Shown: positions 45,822 through 54,956 of the stretch, piece after piece
How positions within the stretch are numbered: the stretch's first letter is position 1
Layout: every line of letters starts with the position of its first letter
NCBI RefSeq assembly: GCF_035181385.1
Contig: NZ_JAXCJK010000001.1
Coordinates: 496,001 to 560,000 of the forward strand
Length of the DNA stretch: 64,000 nt
Origin: Moraxella sp035181385
GTDB taxonomy: Bacteria; Pseudomonadota; Gammaproteobacteria; Pseudomonadales; Moraxellaceae
Reading direction: 5' to 3'
Notes under the pieces: generated by a model
Told to the model about the DNA's origin: nothing
The model's database searches: none
The model's input: only the letters and a program-made list of their open reading frames with translations
Position numbers and translations under genes: made by a program

Positions 45822-46922
45822 ATGTCCACCCTTCAACGCACCCCCTTATTTGATGCTCATGTCCGCCACAATGGCAAACTCGTTGATTTTGGCGGTTGGG
45901 AATTACCTGTTAATTATGGTTCACAAATAGCCGAACACGAAGCTGTTCGTAACGACGCAGGTTTATTTGATGTGTCGCATATGCTTGTTACTGATGTGGC
46001 TGGCGACAACGCAAAAGCTTTTTTTCAAAAACTCATCGCCAACGATGTTGCCAAACTAGGTTTTGTCGGTAAAGCATTGTATTCTGGTATGCTAAACGAC
46101 AACGGTGGCGTGATCGATGACCTGATTGTCTATCGCATGAATGAACATGAGACCGCTTATCGCATTGTCTCAAATGGTGCAACTCGTGAAAAAGACCTTG
46201 CTCAATTTAACAAAATTGCTGTAGAATTTGGTGTAAGCATTAACCCACGCTACGAATTTGCCATACTTGCTGTACAAGGCCCAAAAGCCATAGAAAAACT
46301 CTGCACCATCTTAACTGACGACAAAGACAAAATTACCGCCTTAAAACCTTTTGTTGGTGTGGACTTAGGCAATGATTGGTTTGTCGCACGCACAGGCTAT
46401 ACCGGCGAGGACGGTGTAGAGGTCATACTACCAAAAGATAAAGCCGATCAATTTTTTGACAAGCTTGTCGATGCTGGCATAAAACCCTGCGGACTTGGGG
46501 CAAGAGACACATTGCGTATGGAAGCGGGCATGAATCTTTATGGCAATGACATGACCGATGATGTCAGCCCACTAGAAGCAGGCATGGGCTGGACAGTGGA
46601 TTTAAAGGATGAGAATCGTGAATTCGTTGGAAAAACCGCCCTCATTAATCTAAAAAACAGTGGTGTTAAAAACAAACAAGTTGGTCTATTGCTGGAAACC
46701 AAAGGCGTCATGCGTGCAGGCATGGAAGTAGTTACAGATAAAGGCAACGGCATTACCACGAGCGGTGTTTTTTCTCCAAGTCTCAATCAGTCTATCGCCA
46801 TTGCTCGTGTACCTACTGATTTTACAGGCAACACAGCAAAGGTCATCATGCGTGGCAAAGAAGTTGATGTACGAGTATTGAAATTACCTTTTGTACGACA
46901 TGGTAAAAAGCAGTTTGATTGA
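45822..46922 (+). CDS. gcvT: aminomethyltransferase (glycine cleavage T protein)
   Basis: A 366-residue T protein that transfers the methylene group from the lipoyl arm of GcvH to tetrahydrofolate and releases ammonia. TPLFDAHVRHNGKLVDFGGWELPVNYGSQIAEHEAVRN at the start, then RTGYTGEDGVEV and LGARDTLRMEAGMNLYGNDM, are typical. CTAAGGAAATCTT precedes the ATG. It is the first gene behind the tandem glycine riboswitch. Confidence 0.96.
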   Translation: MSTLQRTPLFDAHVRHNGKLVDFGGWELPVNYGSQIAEHEAVRNDAGLFDVSHMLVTDVAGDNAKAFFQKLIANDVAKLGFVGKALYSGMLNDNGGVIDDLIVYRMNEHETAYRIVSNGATREKDLAQFNKIAVEFGVSINPRYEFAILAVQGPKAIEKLCTILTDDKDKITALKPFVGVDLGNDWFVARTGYTGEDGVEVILPKDKADQFFDKLVDAGIKPCGLGARDTLRMEAGMNLYGNDMTDDVSPLEAGMGWTVDLKDENREFVGKTALINLKNSGVKNKQVGLLLETKGVMRAGMEVVTDKGNGITTSGVFSPSLNQSIAIARVPTDFTGNTAKVIMRGKEVDVRVLKLPFVRHGKKQFD

Positions 46923-46991
46923 TGATTGATACATGTTTACAATGCCTTTAAATGCAAAGTACGCAGTTCCATGAATTTTCAAGAAGTTTAT

Positions 46992-47120
46992 ATGCATCAT
47001 ATGTTTCGCTCCTCTTTGCTAGCAATGTTTATCTTTGGTTTGACCGCCTGCGATGCCAAAGACACTTGTTTAGATTATGGTGGCTCGTATAATGAAGCCA
47101 CCAAAGAATGTGAAAAGTAA
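46992..47120 (+). CDS. small lipoprotein of unknown function
   Basis: A 42-residue predicted lipoprotein. The sequence MHHMFRSSLLAMFIFGLTAC has a charged start, hydrophobic core and LTAC lipobox, and the mature peptide is only about 23 residues with two further Cys (DTCLDYGGSYNEATKECEK) that could form a disulfide. The frame extends upstream to 46926, but the signal starts at 46992 or at the Met at 47001. It is lodged between gcvT and gcvH. I do not recognise a family. Confidence 0.55.
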   Translation: MHHMFRSSLLAMFIFGLTACDAKDTCLDYGGSYNEATKECEK

Positions 47121-47166
47121 AACACCAATACTTGTCTACACATTTAAATATTTACACACATTTATT

Positions 47167-47212
47167 TTTATTTACGGCTATTGATTTTATGCAATCAATA
47201 GCCGTAAATAAA
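47167..47212. repeat. perfect 20-base-pair inverted repeat between the lipoprotein gene and gcvH
   Basis: Two perfectly complementary 20-base arms (47167-47186 and 47193-47212; the core is ACGGCTATTGATT with AATCAATAGCCGT) flank the 6-base loop TTATGC. Neither strand has a T-run right after the stem, so it is not a standard intrinsic terminator. It may protect or process the gcv mRNA. Confidence 0.9.
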
Positions 47213-47254
47213 ACAAATAATTTTTAACCCCAACCCAAAAAGCTAGGAGTTTTT

Positions 47255-47635
47255 ATGAGTAATATCCCCGCCGACCTAAAATATGTCGCCAGCCATGAAT
47301 GGCTAAAACTAGAAGCTGATGGCACAATCACCGTTGGCATCACTGATCACGCCCAAGATTTACTTGGCGATGTGGTGTTTGTAGAGTTGCCAGAAGTAGA
47401 TGCAGAAGTTGAAGCCGACCAAGAAATCGCTGTTGTTGAGTCAGTCAAAGCGGCAAGTGATGTCTACGCCCCCATCGCAGGCACAATCATTGAGATTAAC
47501 GAAGAGTTGGTAGATGCTCCAGAGCTTGCTAACGAAGACCCATACGGCAAAGCATGGTTCTTTAAAATCAAACCTGCCAACCCAAGCGACTATGACAGTC
47601 TAATGAGTGCCGACGAATACGAAGAAAGTCTATAA
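47255..47635 (+). CDS. gcvH: glycine cleavage system H protein
   Basis: A 126-residue lipoyl carrier protein that shuttles the aminomethyl group between GcvP, GcvT and the L protein. The lipoylated Lys lies in VVESVKAASDVYAP near residue 65. Start MSNIPADLKYVASHEWL and end SDYDSLMSADEYEE are standard. AGCTAGGAG precedes the ATG. Confidence 0.97.
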   Translation: MSNIPADLKYVASHEWLKLEADGTITVGITDHAQDLLGDVVFVELPEVDAEVEADQEIAVVESVKAASDVYAPIAGTIIEINEELVDAPELANEDPYGKAWFFKIKPANPSDYDSLMSADEYEESL

Positions 47636-47641
47636 TTCAAT

Positions 47642-47679
47642 AAAACAAGCGTAAGTTTTAATAATTTACGCTTGTTTTT
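47642..47679 (+). terminator. intrinsic terminator downstream of gcvH
   Basis: AAAACAAGCGTAA / TTACGCTTGTTTT stem of 13 base pairs followed by Ts. It implies that gcvP needs read-through or its own promoter. Confidence 0.85.
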
Positions 47680-47733
47680 GGTTATCTTAGGCTAAATAAA
47701 AACTAATTTTAGCCCAAAGCACATAGCATACCG

Positions 47734-47774
47734 CACACCAATGATTCAAGATTGTTTTAGTTGAATATGGTGTG
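47734..47774. promoter_or_regulatory. bipartite dyad upstream of gcvP
   Basis: CACACCA pairs with TGGTGTG (outer) and TTCAA pairs with TTGAA (inner), about 100 bases before the gcvP ATG. It could be an operator or a leader hairpin in the 192-base gap between the gcvH terminator and gcvP. Function unknown. Confidence 0.35.
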
Positions 47775-47871
47775 TGGTCCATACATTACTAACTTAGATT
47801 TAATTTAAAATCTTATTGCAAAAATAGTATTTTCAATTAAATTTAACCCAACCTTAAATCAAGGATTATTT

Positions 47872-50715
47872 ATGTCATTTAATAATTTTTCCGACCTATT
47901 TTACGAAAACGCTTTTGTTCATCGTCATCTGGGCAATGACAAAACCGCACAAGATAAATTGCTTGCAACCGTTGGTGCAAAAGACCTAGATAGCTTTGTA
48001 GACAGTGTCGTCCCCCAATCGGTACGCTTAAATAAAGAGCTTGATTTACCCCCTGCAATGAGCGAGCATAATGCCCTTGCCAAACTGCGTGCCATGGCGG
48101 ACAAAATCACCGTTGCCAAAAGTTATATCGGACAAGGTTACTCGCCTGCCAGATTGCCTGCGGTGATTCAAAGAAATGTACTAGAAAACCCTGGCTGGTA
48201 TACTGCCTACACGCCCTATCAAGCCGAGATTGCCCAAGGTCGCCTAGAAGCCTTGTTAAATTTCCAACAAGTATGTGTCGATTTGACAGGCATGGACCTA
48301 GCAGGAGCAAGTTTGCTAGATGAAGCCACAGCAGCAGCTGAGGCAATGGCAATGGCAAAACGATGCAGTAAATCAAAATCCAATCTGTTTTTCGTGGACG
48401 AACGCACCTATCCTCAAACTCTCGATGTCATCAAAACCCGTGCCAAATATTTTGGCTTTGAGGTGGTGGTGGGCAACTTTGAAACCGCCAAAAATGGTGA
48501 ATTCTTTGGTGCATATTTTCAATACATCGGTAAAGATGGTGATGTTATTGATCTGACCGATGCCATCACAGCTGTCAAGGATAAGGGAGCTTATGGGATT
48601 GTGGCTGCCGACATCATGAGTCTTGTATTACTTAAAAGCCCTGCCAGTATGGGGGCAGACATTGCTTTGGGTAGCACCCAAAGATTTGGTATCCCTATGG
48701 GCTTTGGCGGTCCACACGCTGCCTACTTTGCTTTTAAAGATAAAGACAAACGCTCTGCTCCTGGCCGTATCATTGGTGTATCAAAAGATGCACAAGGCAA
48801 CATTGCTTTACGCATGGCACTACAAACTCGTGAACAGCACATTCGCCGTGAAAAAGCCAACTCAAACATTTGTACAAGCCAAGTATTGCTGGCAAACCTA
48901 GCTGGTATGTATGCAGTTTATCACGGCCCTGTTGGCTTAAAACGCATTGCAACTCGCATTCATGCCTTGGCAGTGGCGTTTTATCATGCCGTTAAAAATG
49001 ACCATCAAACCATCAGCAATGTCTTTTTTGATACTATTACCATCAAAACAGACAAAGCCCAAGAACTGGTAAAAGCGGCTAAGGACAAAGGTTACAACCT
49101 TTTTCACAAAGACGAATTGGTAGGCGTATCATTCCATGAATTATCGGATGAGCGTGATTTTAATGAGCTTTGCGAAATTTTTGGTGTCAGCGGCCAATTG
49201 ACAGTAGCAAGCGTTCTACAAGATCATCTGCGTCATGATGCCATTTTAACACATCCTACTTTTAATTCTTATCATACCGAACACCAAATGCTTCGCTATC
49301 TAAAATCATTAGAAGACAAGGATTTGGCAATGAATCGCTCTATGATTTCATTAGGTTCTTGTACAATGAAGCTAAACGCAACCAGTGAAATGCTGCCGAT
49401 TACTTGGAATGAATTTGCCAATGTACACCCATTTGCCCCTGCTGAAGACACGGTAGGTTATGTTGAAATGATTGCCAGTTTACAAGAACAATTAAAGGCA
49501 ATCACAGGATTTGATGAAATTTCCATGCAGCCCAACTCTGGGGCATCTGGTGAATATGCAGGGCTATTGGCCATTCGTCGCTACCATGAAAGTCTAGGGC
49601 AAAATGATAGAACCGTTTGTCTGATTCCTCGCTCAGCACATGGCACAAACCCTGCCACTGCCCAAATGATGGGTATGCAAGTTGTTGTTGTGGCAACCGA
49701 CGACAACGGCAATGTGGACTTTGCAGATTTAACCGCCAAATGCGAACAACATTCAGACAAATTGGGCGCATTGATGATTACCTACCCCTCTACACATGGT
49801 GTATTTGAAGAAGGCATTCGTGATATTTGTGATTTGATTCATCAGCACGGTGGGCAAGTATATATGGACGGTGCCAACATGAATGCACAGGTTGGTATCA
49901 TGCAACCTGCTGATGTTGGTGCAGATGTACTGCACATGAACCTACATAAAACTTTCTGTATTCCACATGGTGGCGGTGGCCCTGGTATGGGTCCTATTGG
50001 CATGAAATCACACTTGGCACCATTCATCGCAAGCCATTCGGTCAATCCTGTCTTTAATGCCCAAAACGCTCATTCTGCGGTATCAGCGGCCCCATATGGC
50101 TCTGCAAGCATTTTGCCAATCTCATGGATGTACATTACTATGATGGGGCATGATGGGCTACTATCTGCAACCAAGCAAGCACTCTTAAATGCCAATTATA
50201 TCGCAACAAGTCTCAAAGACGACTACCCTGTACTATATACAGGTAAAAATGGTCGGGTGGCTCACGAGTGCATCATTGACATTCGCCCACTAAAAGAAGA
50301 GACGGGCATTACCGAGACCGACATTGCCAAACGCCTAATGGATTATGGTTTTCATGCTCCAACAATGAGTTTCCCTGTTGCTGGCACGCTTATGATTGAA
50401 CCAACCGAGTCTGAAAGCATTGATGAGCTTGATCGCTTCATTGACGCATTAAAGCAAATCAAGCAAGAGGCACTAAAAGTTAAGGCAGGAACTGATGGTT
50501 GGACGGCTACTAATAACCCACTGGTGAATGCTCCACACACCCAAAATGTGATTGTAGGCGACTGGGACAGACCGTATGGTCGTGAAGTGGCAGCATTTCC
50601 ATTACCATACATCAAGGCTCACAAATTCTGGCCAAGCGTGGGGCGTGTTGATGATGTGTATGGAGATAAAAATTTGATTTGCTCCTGCCCTAGCATTGAC
50701 AACTACGAAGATTGA
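47872..50715 (+). CDS. gcvP: glycine dehydrogenase (decarboxylating), P protein
   Basis: A 947-residue single-chain P protein with both halves fused. It decarboxylates glycine with PLP and passes the aminomethyl group to lipoyl-GcvH. The N-terminal half starts ENAFVHRHLGNDKTAQDKLLA and includes MGFGGPHAAYFAFKDK. The catalytic half has SLGSCTMKLNATSEM and the PLP Lys in LHMNLHKTFCIPHGGGGPGMGPIG near residue 698. CAAGGATTATTT precedes the ATG. No L protein (lpd) is in the window. Confidence 0.96.
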   Translation: MSFNNFSDLFYENAFVHRHLGNDKTAQDKLLATVGAKDLDSFVDSVVPQSVRLNKELDLPPAMSEHNALAKLRAMADKITVAKSYIGQGYSPARLPAVIQRNVLENPGWYTAYTPYQAEIAQGRLEALLNFQQVCVDLTGMDLAGASLLDEATAAAEAMAMAKRCSKSKSNLFFVDERTYPQTLDVIKTRAKYFGFEVVVGNFETAKNGEFFGAYFQYIGKDGDVIDLTDAITAVKDKGAYGIVAADIMSLVLLKSPASMGADIALGSTQRFGIPMGFGGPHAAYFAFKDKDKRSAPGRIIGVSKDAQGNIALRMALQTREQHIRREKANSNICTSQVLLANLAGMYAVYHGPVGLKRIATRIHALAVAFYHAVKNDHQTISNVFFDTITIKTDKAQELVKAAKDKGYNLFHKDELVGVSFHELSDERDFNELCEIFGVSGQLTVASVLQDHLRHDAILTHPTFNSYHTEHQMLRYLKSLEDKDLAMNRSMISLGSCTMKLNATSEMLPITWNEFANVHPFAPAEDTVGYVEMIASLQEQLKAITGFDEISMQPNSGASGEYAGLLAIRRYHESLGQNDRTVCLIPRSAHGTNPATAQMMGMQVVVVATDDNGNVDFADLTAKCEQHSDKLGALMITYPSTHGVFEEGIRDICDLIHQHGGQVYMDGANMNAQVGIMQPADVGADVLHMNLHKTFCIPHGGGGPGMGPIGMKSHLAPFIASHSVNPVFNAQNAHSAVSAAPYGSASILPISWMYITMMGHDGLLSATKQALLNANYIATSLKDDYPVLYTGKNGRVAHECIIDIRPLKEETGITETDIAKRLMDYGFHAPTMSFPVAGTLMIEPTESESIDELDRFIDALKQIKQEALKVKAGTDGWTATNNPLVNAPHTQNVIVGDWDRPYGREVAAFPLPYIKAHKFWPSVGRVDDVYGDKNLICSCPSIDNYED

Positions 50716-50743
50716 TTTGTCATAATAATCCAAACCAAACAAC

Positions 50744-50798
50744 AAAAGCATCAATACCACCACACCTTTAAATGGCTAAATGGTACTGATGCTTTTTT
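50744..50798 (+). terminator. intrinsic terminator of gcvP
   Basis: AAAAGCATCA / TGATGCTTTT with inner ATACC/GGTA pairing and a large loop, followed by Ts. It is about 30 bases after the stop. Confidence 0.65.
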
Positions 50799-50851
50799 GG
50801 TCTATCCGACAAACCGCCCCACCATTGATGGCCTTAACTTAGCATCAACAA

Positions 50852-51451
50852 TCAATAAAATTGCCACGCTTGCCAATCATCACTTGCATAAGCAATTGTC
50901 ATGACATGATGATCAAGAGCAATGCACTCAAAGCGATAACAACCAATTTTTTTGTGATGAACCACACCCTGATTATTATTGGTAAATTTAGCATTAAGTT
51001 CATTCAAATTTAGCCGAATCCCCAGTCCGTTAGCTTTTAACACCGCTTCTTTTATCGTCCAAATCTTAAACCAAAGCTCACGGCCACACCCTCTTTCTTG
51101 CCAAAGTGCGTACTCATCTGCATGAAAAAATCGCTCAGCGAGTCGCTTGGCATTTACCACTCTATTTACACATTCAATGTCCACACCGATTTCATGCACA
51201 TCAAGAGATAAAACAAGAGCGTAATTATCATCATCATGAGATTGGTTGAATACCAAATGGCTATTGACAACAACAGGCTTGCCATTCATTTGTTGATCAT
51301 AAACAGGCATAAGCAAGTCATTGTTAATAGCAAATTGACTTAATATCTGATGCCGATATTGATAAATATCTGATTTTAATTGGATTTTATCATTCAGATT
51401 TTTGGCATTATTTGCAATATTGACCAACTTCTCAAAGTGGACATACATCAT
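50852..51451 (-). CDS. 4'-phosphopantetheinyl transferase (Sfp type)
   Basis: A 199-residue member of the Sfp/EntD superfamily, which activates carrier proteins by transferring phosphopantetheine from CoA. HLVFNQSHDDDNYALVLSLDVHEIGVDIECVNR gives the first two motifs including the Mg-binding Asp and Glu, and WFKIWTIKEAVLKANGLGIRLNL is the WxxKEA motif. No NRPS or PKS is nearby, so the carrier target is unknown. It could also be the main enzyme for ACP. Confidence 0.82.
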   Translation of the reverse strand: MMYVHFEKLVNIANNAKNLNDKIQLKSDIYQYRHQILSQFAINNDLLMPVYDQQMNGKPVVVNSHLVFNQSHDDDNYALVLSLDVHEIGVDIECVNRVVNAKRLAERFFHADEYALWQERGCGRELWFKIWTIKEAVLKANGLGIRLNLNELNAKFTNNNQGVVHHKKIGCYRFECIALDHHVMTIAYASDDWQAWQFY

Positions 51452-51599
51452 ACTCTATTTTTCCAAAACCATTTCTCAACGCACACAATTTACCACAAAA
51501 GTCGCTGTAAAAATTACTGCAAAGCCCAATAAATTTCAAGAAATTTATTTTAATTTTTGATTTTACCAATTTTCAAAACATATTTTCACCCATCAGCCA

Positions 51600-51608
51600 T
51601 GTTATAAT
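51600..51608 (+). promoter_or_regulatory. extended -10 promoter for nth
   Basis: TGTTATAAT, an extended -10 element, lies 38 bases before the nth ATG. There is no clear -35. Confidence 0.4.
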
Positions 51609-51646
51609 AACCGTGTCATCACATTTGTTATTCAATTTAGTCTGCC

Positions 51647-52378
51647 ATGCCCATCACAAAACCCACACCAACATCTGGTAAAAAATCAAAACTTAAAATC
51701 ACAAAAACAGCCGATACACCGCCATCTCGTTCGATGAACCGTGACAATCGTTTAAAATTTTTTGAAAAATTAAGCCAGCACATCAAAGAGCCTGTTACTG
51801 AATTAAACTATTCTAATGAGTTTGAATTATTAATTGCTGTCATGCTGTCTGCCCAAGCCACCGACAAAAGCGTAAATATTGCAACTGCTAAACTTTTTCC
51901 AATAGCAAACACCCCACAGGCAATATTAAATTTGGGTTTGGACGGTTTAAAATCTTACATCAACTCTATTGGACTGTACAATTCAAAAGCAAGCAATGTC
52001 ATTAAGACCTGTCAAGATTTAATTGAAAAGCATCATGGGCAAGTACCGTGTACACGAGCAGAACTTGAAGCACTGGCAGGTGTTGGACGAAAAACCGCCA
52101 ATGTTGTACTCAATACAGCGTTTGGTGAACCTGTCATGGCAGTTGATACGCATATTTTTCGGGTTGGTAATCGCACAGGACTGGCGACTGGCAAAACTGT
52201 ACTGGCGGTAGAAAATGCCCTAATGAAACGCATTCCAACACAATATCTTGTAGATGCTCATCATTATTTAATCTTGCATGGTCGCTATACCTGTATGGCC
52301 AGAAGCCCAAAATGTGGTTCATGTGTTGTATTTCATGAATGTATGTTTAAAGATAAACACAAGTGGGCAGAATCATAA
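51647..52378 (+). CDS. nth: endonuclease III
   Basis: A 243-residue DNA glycosylase/AP lyase that removes oxidised pyrimidines. The helix-hairpin-helix is LEALAGVGRKTANVVLNTAFG with the catalytic Lys, and MAVDTHIFRVGNRTGLA has the catalytic Asp. A [4Fe-4S] site is formed by C-x6-C-x2-C-x5-C in CMARSPKCGSCVVFHEC. A basic extension of about 30 residues precedes the usual start at MNRDNRLKFFEKL (51734). The ATG at 51647 is used because it lies just after the promoter-like element, but the later start is possible. Confidence 0.93.
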   Translation: MPITKPTPTSGKKSKLKITKTADTPPSRSMNRDNRLKFFEKLSQHIKEPVTELNYSNEFELLIAVMLSAQATDKSVNIATAKLFPIANTPQAILNLGLDGLKSYINSIGLYNSKASNVIKTCQDLIEKHHGQVPCTRAELEALAGVGRKTANVVLNTAFGEPVMAVDTHIFRVGNRTGLATGKTVLAVENALMKRIPTQYLVDAHHYLILHGRYTCMARSPKCGSCVVFHECMFKDKHKWAES

Positions 52379-52453
52379 AACCAATCATTTTCACCAACAT
52401 TCAAAAACATCTGATCAGTTCTGATAAATTTTACCATACTGATGATTATGATT

Positions 52454-52491
52454 AAAAAAATCGGACGCTTTATTGCTGTCCGATTTTTTTT
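52454..52491. terminator. bidirectional intrinsic terminator between nth and the BCCT gene
   Basis: AAAAAAATCGGAC / GTCCGATTTTTTT stem of 13 base pairs with an 11-base loop between convergent genes. Confidence 0.92.
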
Positions 52492-52510
52492 AAGACATAC
52501 AATTAATTAC

Positions 52511-54211
52511 TTAATCATCTGTCTTTTTAAGTGCAGGTGGACCTGGCAGTAGATGCTCATCAACCATTTCGTTGGCACTGTTATGCTCAGCAGACTCTTC
52601 GGTGATATACCATTGACCATTACGATACAAGGTCAAACGGTCTCTACCCAATCCACGAATCAAACAATACATCATCACAAAGATGACAAAAGCAAATGGC
52701 AAGCCTGCGACAATTGCCGCTGCCTGTAGAGCAGCAAGCCCTCCTGCTGCCATTAAGATGGCCGCAATCACACCTTCTGAACTTACCCAAAATAAGCGTT
52801 GAATTTTAGGTGGATTGGTGTTGCCACCAGCAGTAAGCATATCCACCACTAAGCTGGCCGAATCTGCCGATGTGACAAACCATAGCACAATCATCACCAA
52901 AATCACCACTACCAAACCTTGTGTCATTGGATAATATTCAATAAACTTAAAAATGGCACTGCCTGAGTCATTTAATACCGCTGTAGATAAGCCATAATCA
53001 CCTGCAAGCTCCATATGAATTGCCACACCACCAAAAGTTGTAAACCATAAAAATAGCAACAACATCGGTACGAATAATACACCAAAAATAAACTCACGAA
53101 TTGTACGACCACGAGAAATGCGAGCAATAAAAATACCCACAAATGGCGACCAACTTACCCACCAAGCCCAATAAAAAATTGTCCACGATGCCTGCCAATC
53201 AGTATCCATATACGCTTCATTCCAAAGACCTAGCGTAATCAAATCACCTGCATAATGACCAATATTTTCAACAAAACTGTCTAAAATAAACTGCGTTGGA
53301 CCAGCAATTATCATAAAAGCCAGTATGATGAGCGTGCCAATAATGGTAATATCACTCAGGCGTTTTACCCCTTTATCCAGCCCTGCCATGACCGAAAATC
53401 CTGCACACGCTGTAATTGCTGCAATCAACGCAACCTTAAACACCAAACTTGGCTGAATGCCAAACATCTGCCCAAGCCCTGTTTCAAGCTGCATCACACC
53501 CAGACCCAGACTCGTTACCACACCAAACATTGTGCCAAATACCGCCAAAATATCTACCGCATGACCCCACTTACCATAAATATTTTTACCGATGATGGGA
53601 AACAACACCGAACGAATGGACAATGGCAGACCACGGCGATAATGAAAATACGCCAAAGCCAGTGCCACCACTGCGTATACCGCCCACGCATGTAGCCCCC
53701 AGTGCAAAAATGATAATTGCATGGCTTGCTTAGCACTTTCAATCGTACCTGACTCACCAAGCGGTGGTTTGATAAAGTGATATAATGGCTCGGCCGTTCC
53801 CCAATAAAGCAAGCCAATACCAATACCTGCTGAAAATAACATACCAATCCAAGAACCAAAACTGTACTCTGGCGTCTCGGTCTGTGCACCCAGACGAATG
53901 TCACCATAACGACTTAGTGCCACATACAAGCAAAACACAAGAGCGACATTCATCAAAACAATGAACATAAATCCAAAATGTCTGGTGATCAAAGCTTGCA
54001 AATCGCCAAATAGTTGCCCTGCAAATTCGCTAAATAACGAACCAAATATCATAAAAATGACAATCAGCATCATTGAGGTGATAAAAACAGGACGGCTGAC
54101 CTTCGGAAATACCAAAAATCTTTCAATCGCAAGACCTTCATTCATCAAAGCCTCATCTCGTTGCAACTGCCTATCTTCAGCAGAAGACTTTGGCTTATTT
54201 TTATTTTTCAT
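52511..54211 (-). CDS. BCCT family transporter (betaine/choline/carnitine type)
   Basis: A 566-residue inner-membrane transporter with about twelve helices. YWAWWVSWSPFVGIFIARISRGRTIREF is the BCCT signature Trp-rich helix, and EYSFGSWIGMLFSAGIGIGLLYWGTAEPLYHF is the glycine-rich substrate helix. A short charged N-terminal tail and a C-terminal domain (after about residue 515) lie in the cytoplasm. The substrate is probably a quaternary ammonium compound. No betA or betB is adjacent. Confidence 0.9.
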   Translation of the reverse strand: MKNKNKPKSSAEDRQLQRDEALMNEGLAIERFLVFPKVSRPVFITSMMLIVIFMIFGSLFSEFAGQLFGDLQALITRHFGFMFIVLMNVALVFCLYVALSRYGDIRLGAQTETPEYSFGSWIGMLFSAGIGIGLLYWGTAEPLYHFIKPPLGESGTIESAKQAMQLSFLHWGLHAWAVYAVVALALAYFHYRRGLPLSIRSVLFPIIGKNIYGKWGHAVDILAVFGTMFGVVTSLGLGVMQLETGLGQMFGIQPSLVFKVALIAAITACAGFSVMAGLDKGVKRLSDITIIGTLIILAFMIIAGPTQFILDSFVENIGHYAGDLITLGLWNEAYMDTDWQASWTIFYWAWWVSWSPFVGIFIARISRGRTIREFIFGVLFVPMLLLFLWFTTFGGVAIHMELAGDYGLSTAVLNDSGSAIFKFIEYYPMTQGLVVVILVMIVLWFVTSADSASLVVDMLTAGGNTNPPKIQRLFWVSSEGVIAAILMAAGGLAALQAAAIVAGLPFAFVIFVMMYCLIRGLGRDRLTLYRNGQWYITEESAEHNSANEMVDEHLLPGPPALKKTDD

Positions 54212-54956
54212 ACATACTCCTATTGTTTGGTTTTAGACATCCATTTAAAGTACTTAAATTAAAACACTAAGATTTAAAACGATTTAAAACAAAGAATAAA
54301 CTTACCAATTTAAATATTTAAAGAGACGCCATTAATTTGAAATTAAAATAAATTTTCAATAAATAATCATGAAAAAATTATAAAATTAGCGAAAGCAATC
54401 TTAACAAAATCAGTGGTTTTTTGCAAACTCAAAGCAATAAGAACAAAAAATATTTTGGCGTATTTGTTATTTAAGTATTTGTATTTATTATTTTTTTTAA
54501 TTAGTTGTGATTTTGTAAAACTTAAATATATCAAAATATACATAAGTTAATATATACCAAAAAATGATGCTAGAATTTTAAACAAATTTTTTTAATTCAT
54601 TAATTATTACAATAAATAAAAGTTCCGCCTATCAAGCTGTTATTGACCATCATGCCATCTGGTTTTGATTTTCTCTTAACTCATAAACACGCTGTTTAGG
54701 AAGCTCTTAGAGGCAACCACCAATACAATAAATACATCAATACATCATAAAGTTTTCAACATACAAAGAAAAATTTCATGTAACTTTGTGCATTAATGAT
54801 GATACAATAATCAATATCAAAATATGCCAAAATAAACCAAATATTGATTTCACCCAAATCATTTGATCAAAAAAAGACAGCCGTCGCTCTTTCTTATTTT
54901 GTATCATCGTACCAAGATTTTGTATCAAAATTTTATTAATAAAAATAGGAATGCTT
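54212..54956. other. 745-base AT-rich divergent intergenic region before ilvD
   Basis: It separates the leftward BCCT gene from ilvD and should hold both promoters. It is almost entirely A and T, with a direct repeat GATTTAAAAC x2 near 54270-54290 and TTTGTATCA twice near 54897-54930. I see no RNA gene, no convincing attenuator peptide and no conserved coding frame. It is the longest non-coding stretch in the window. Confidence 0.6.

Noticed and set aside
47167..47212. Inverted repeat before gcvH as an intrinsic terminator
   Set aside because: There is no T-run on either strand next to the stem. It is listed as a repeat instead.
54652..54699. Short frame upstream of ilvD considered as a branched-chain attenuator leader peptide
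   Set aside because: The peptide (15 residues) is not rich in Ile, Val or Leu and no terminator/antiterminator pair follows it.
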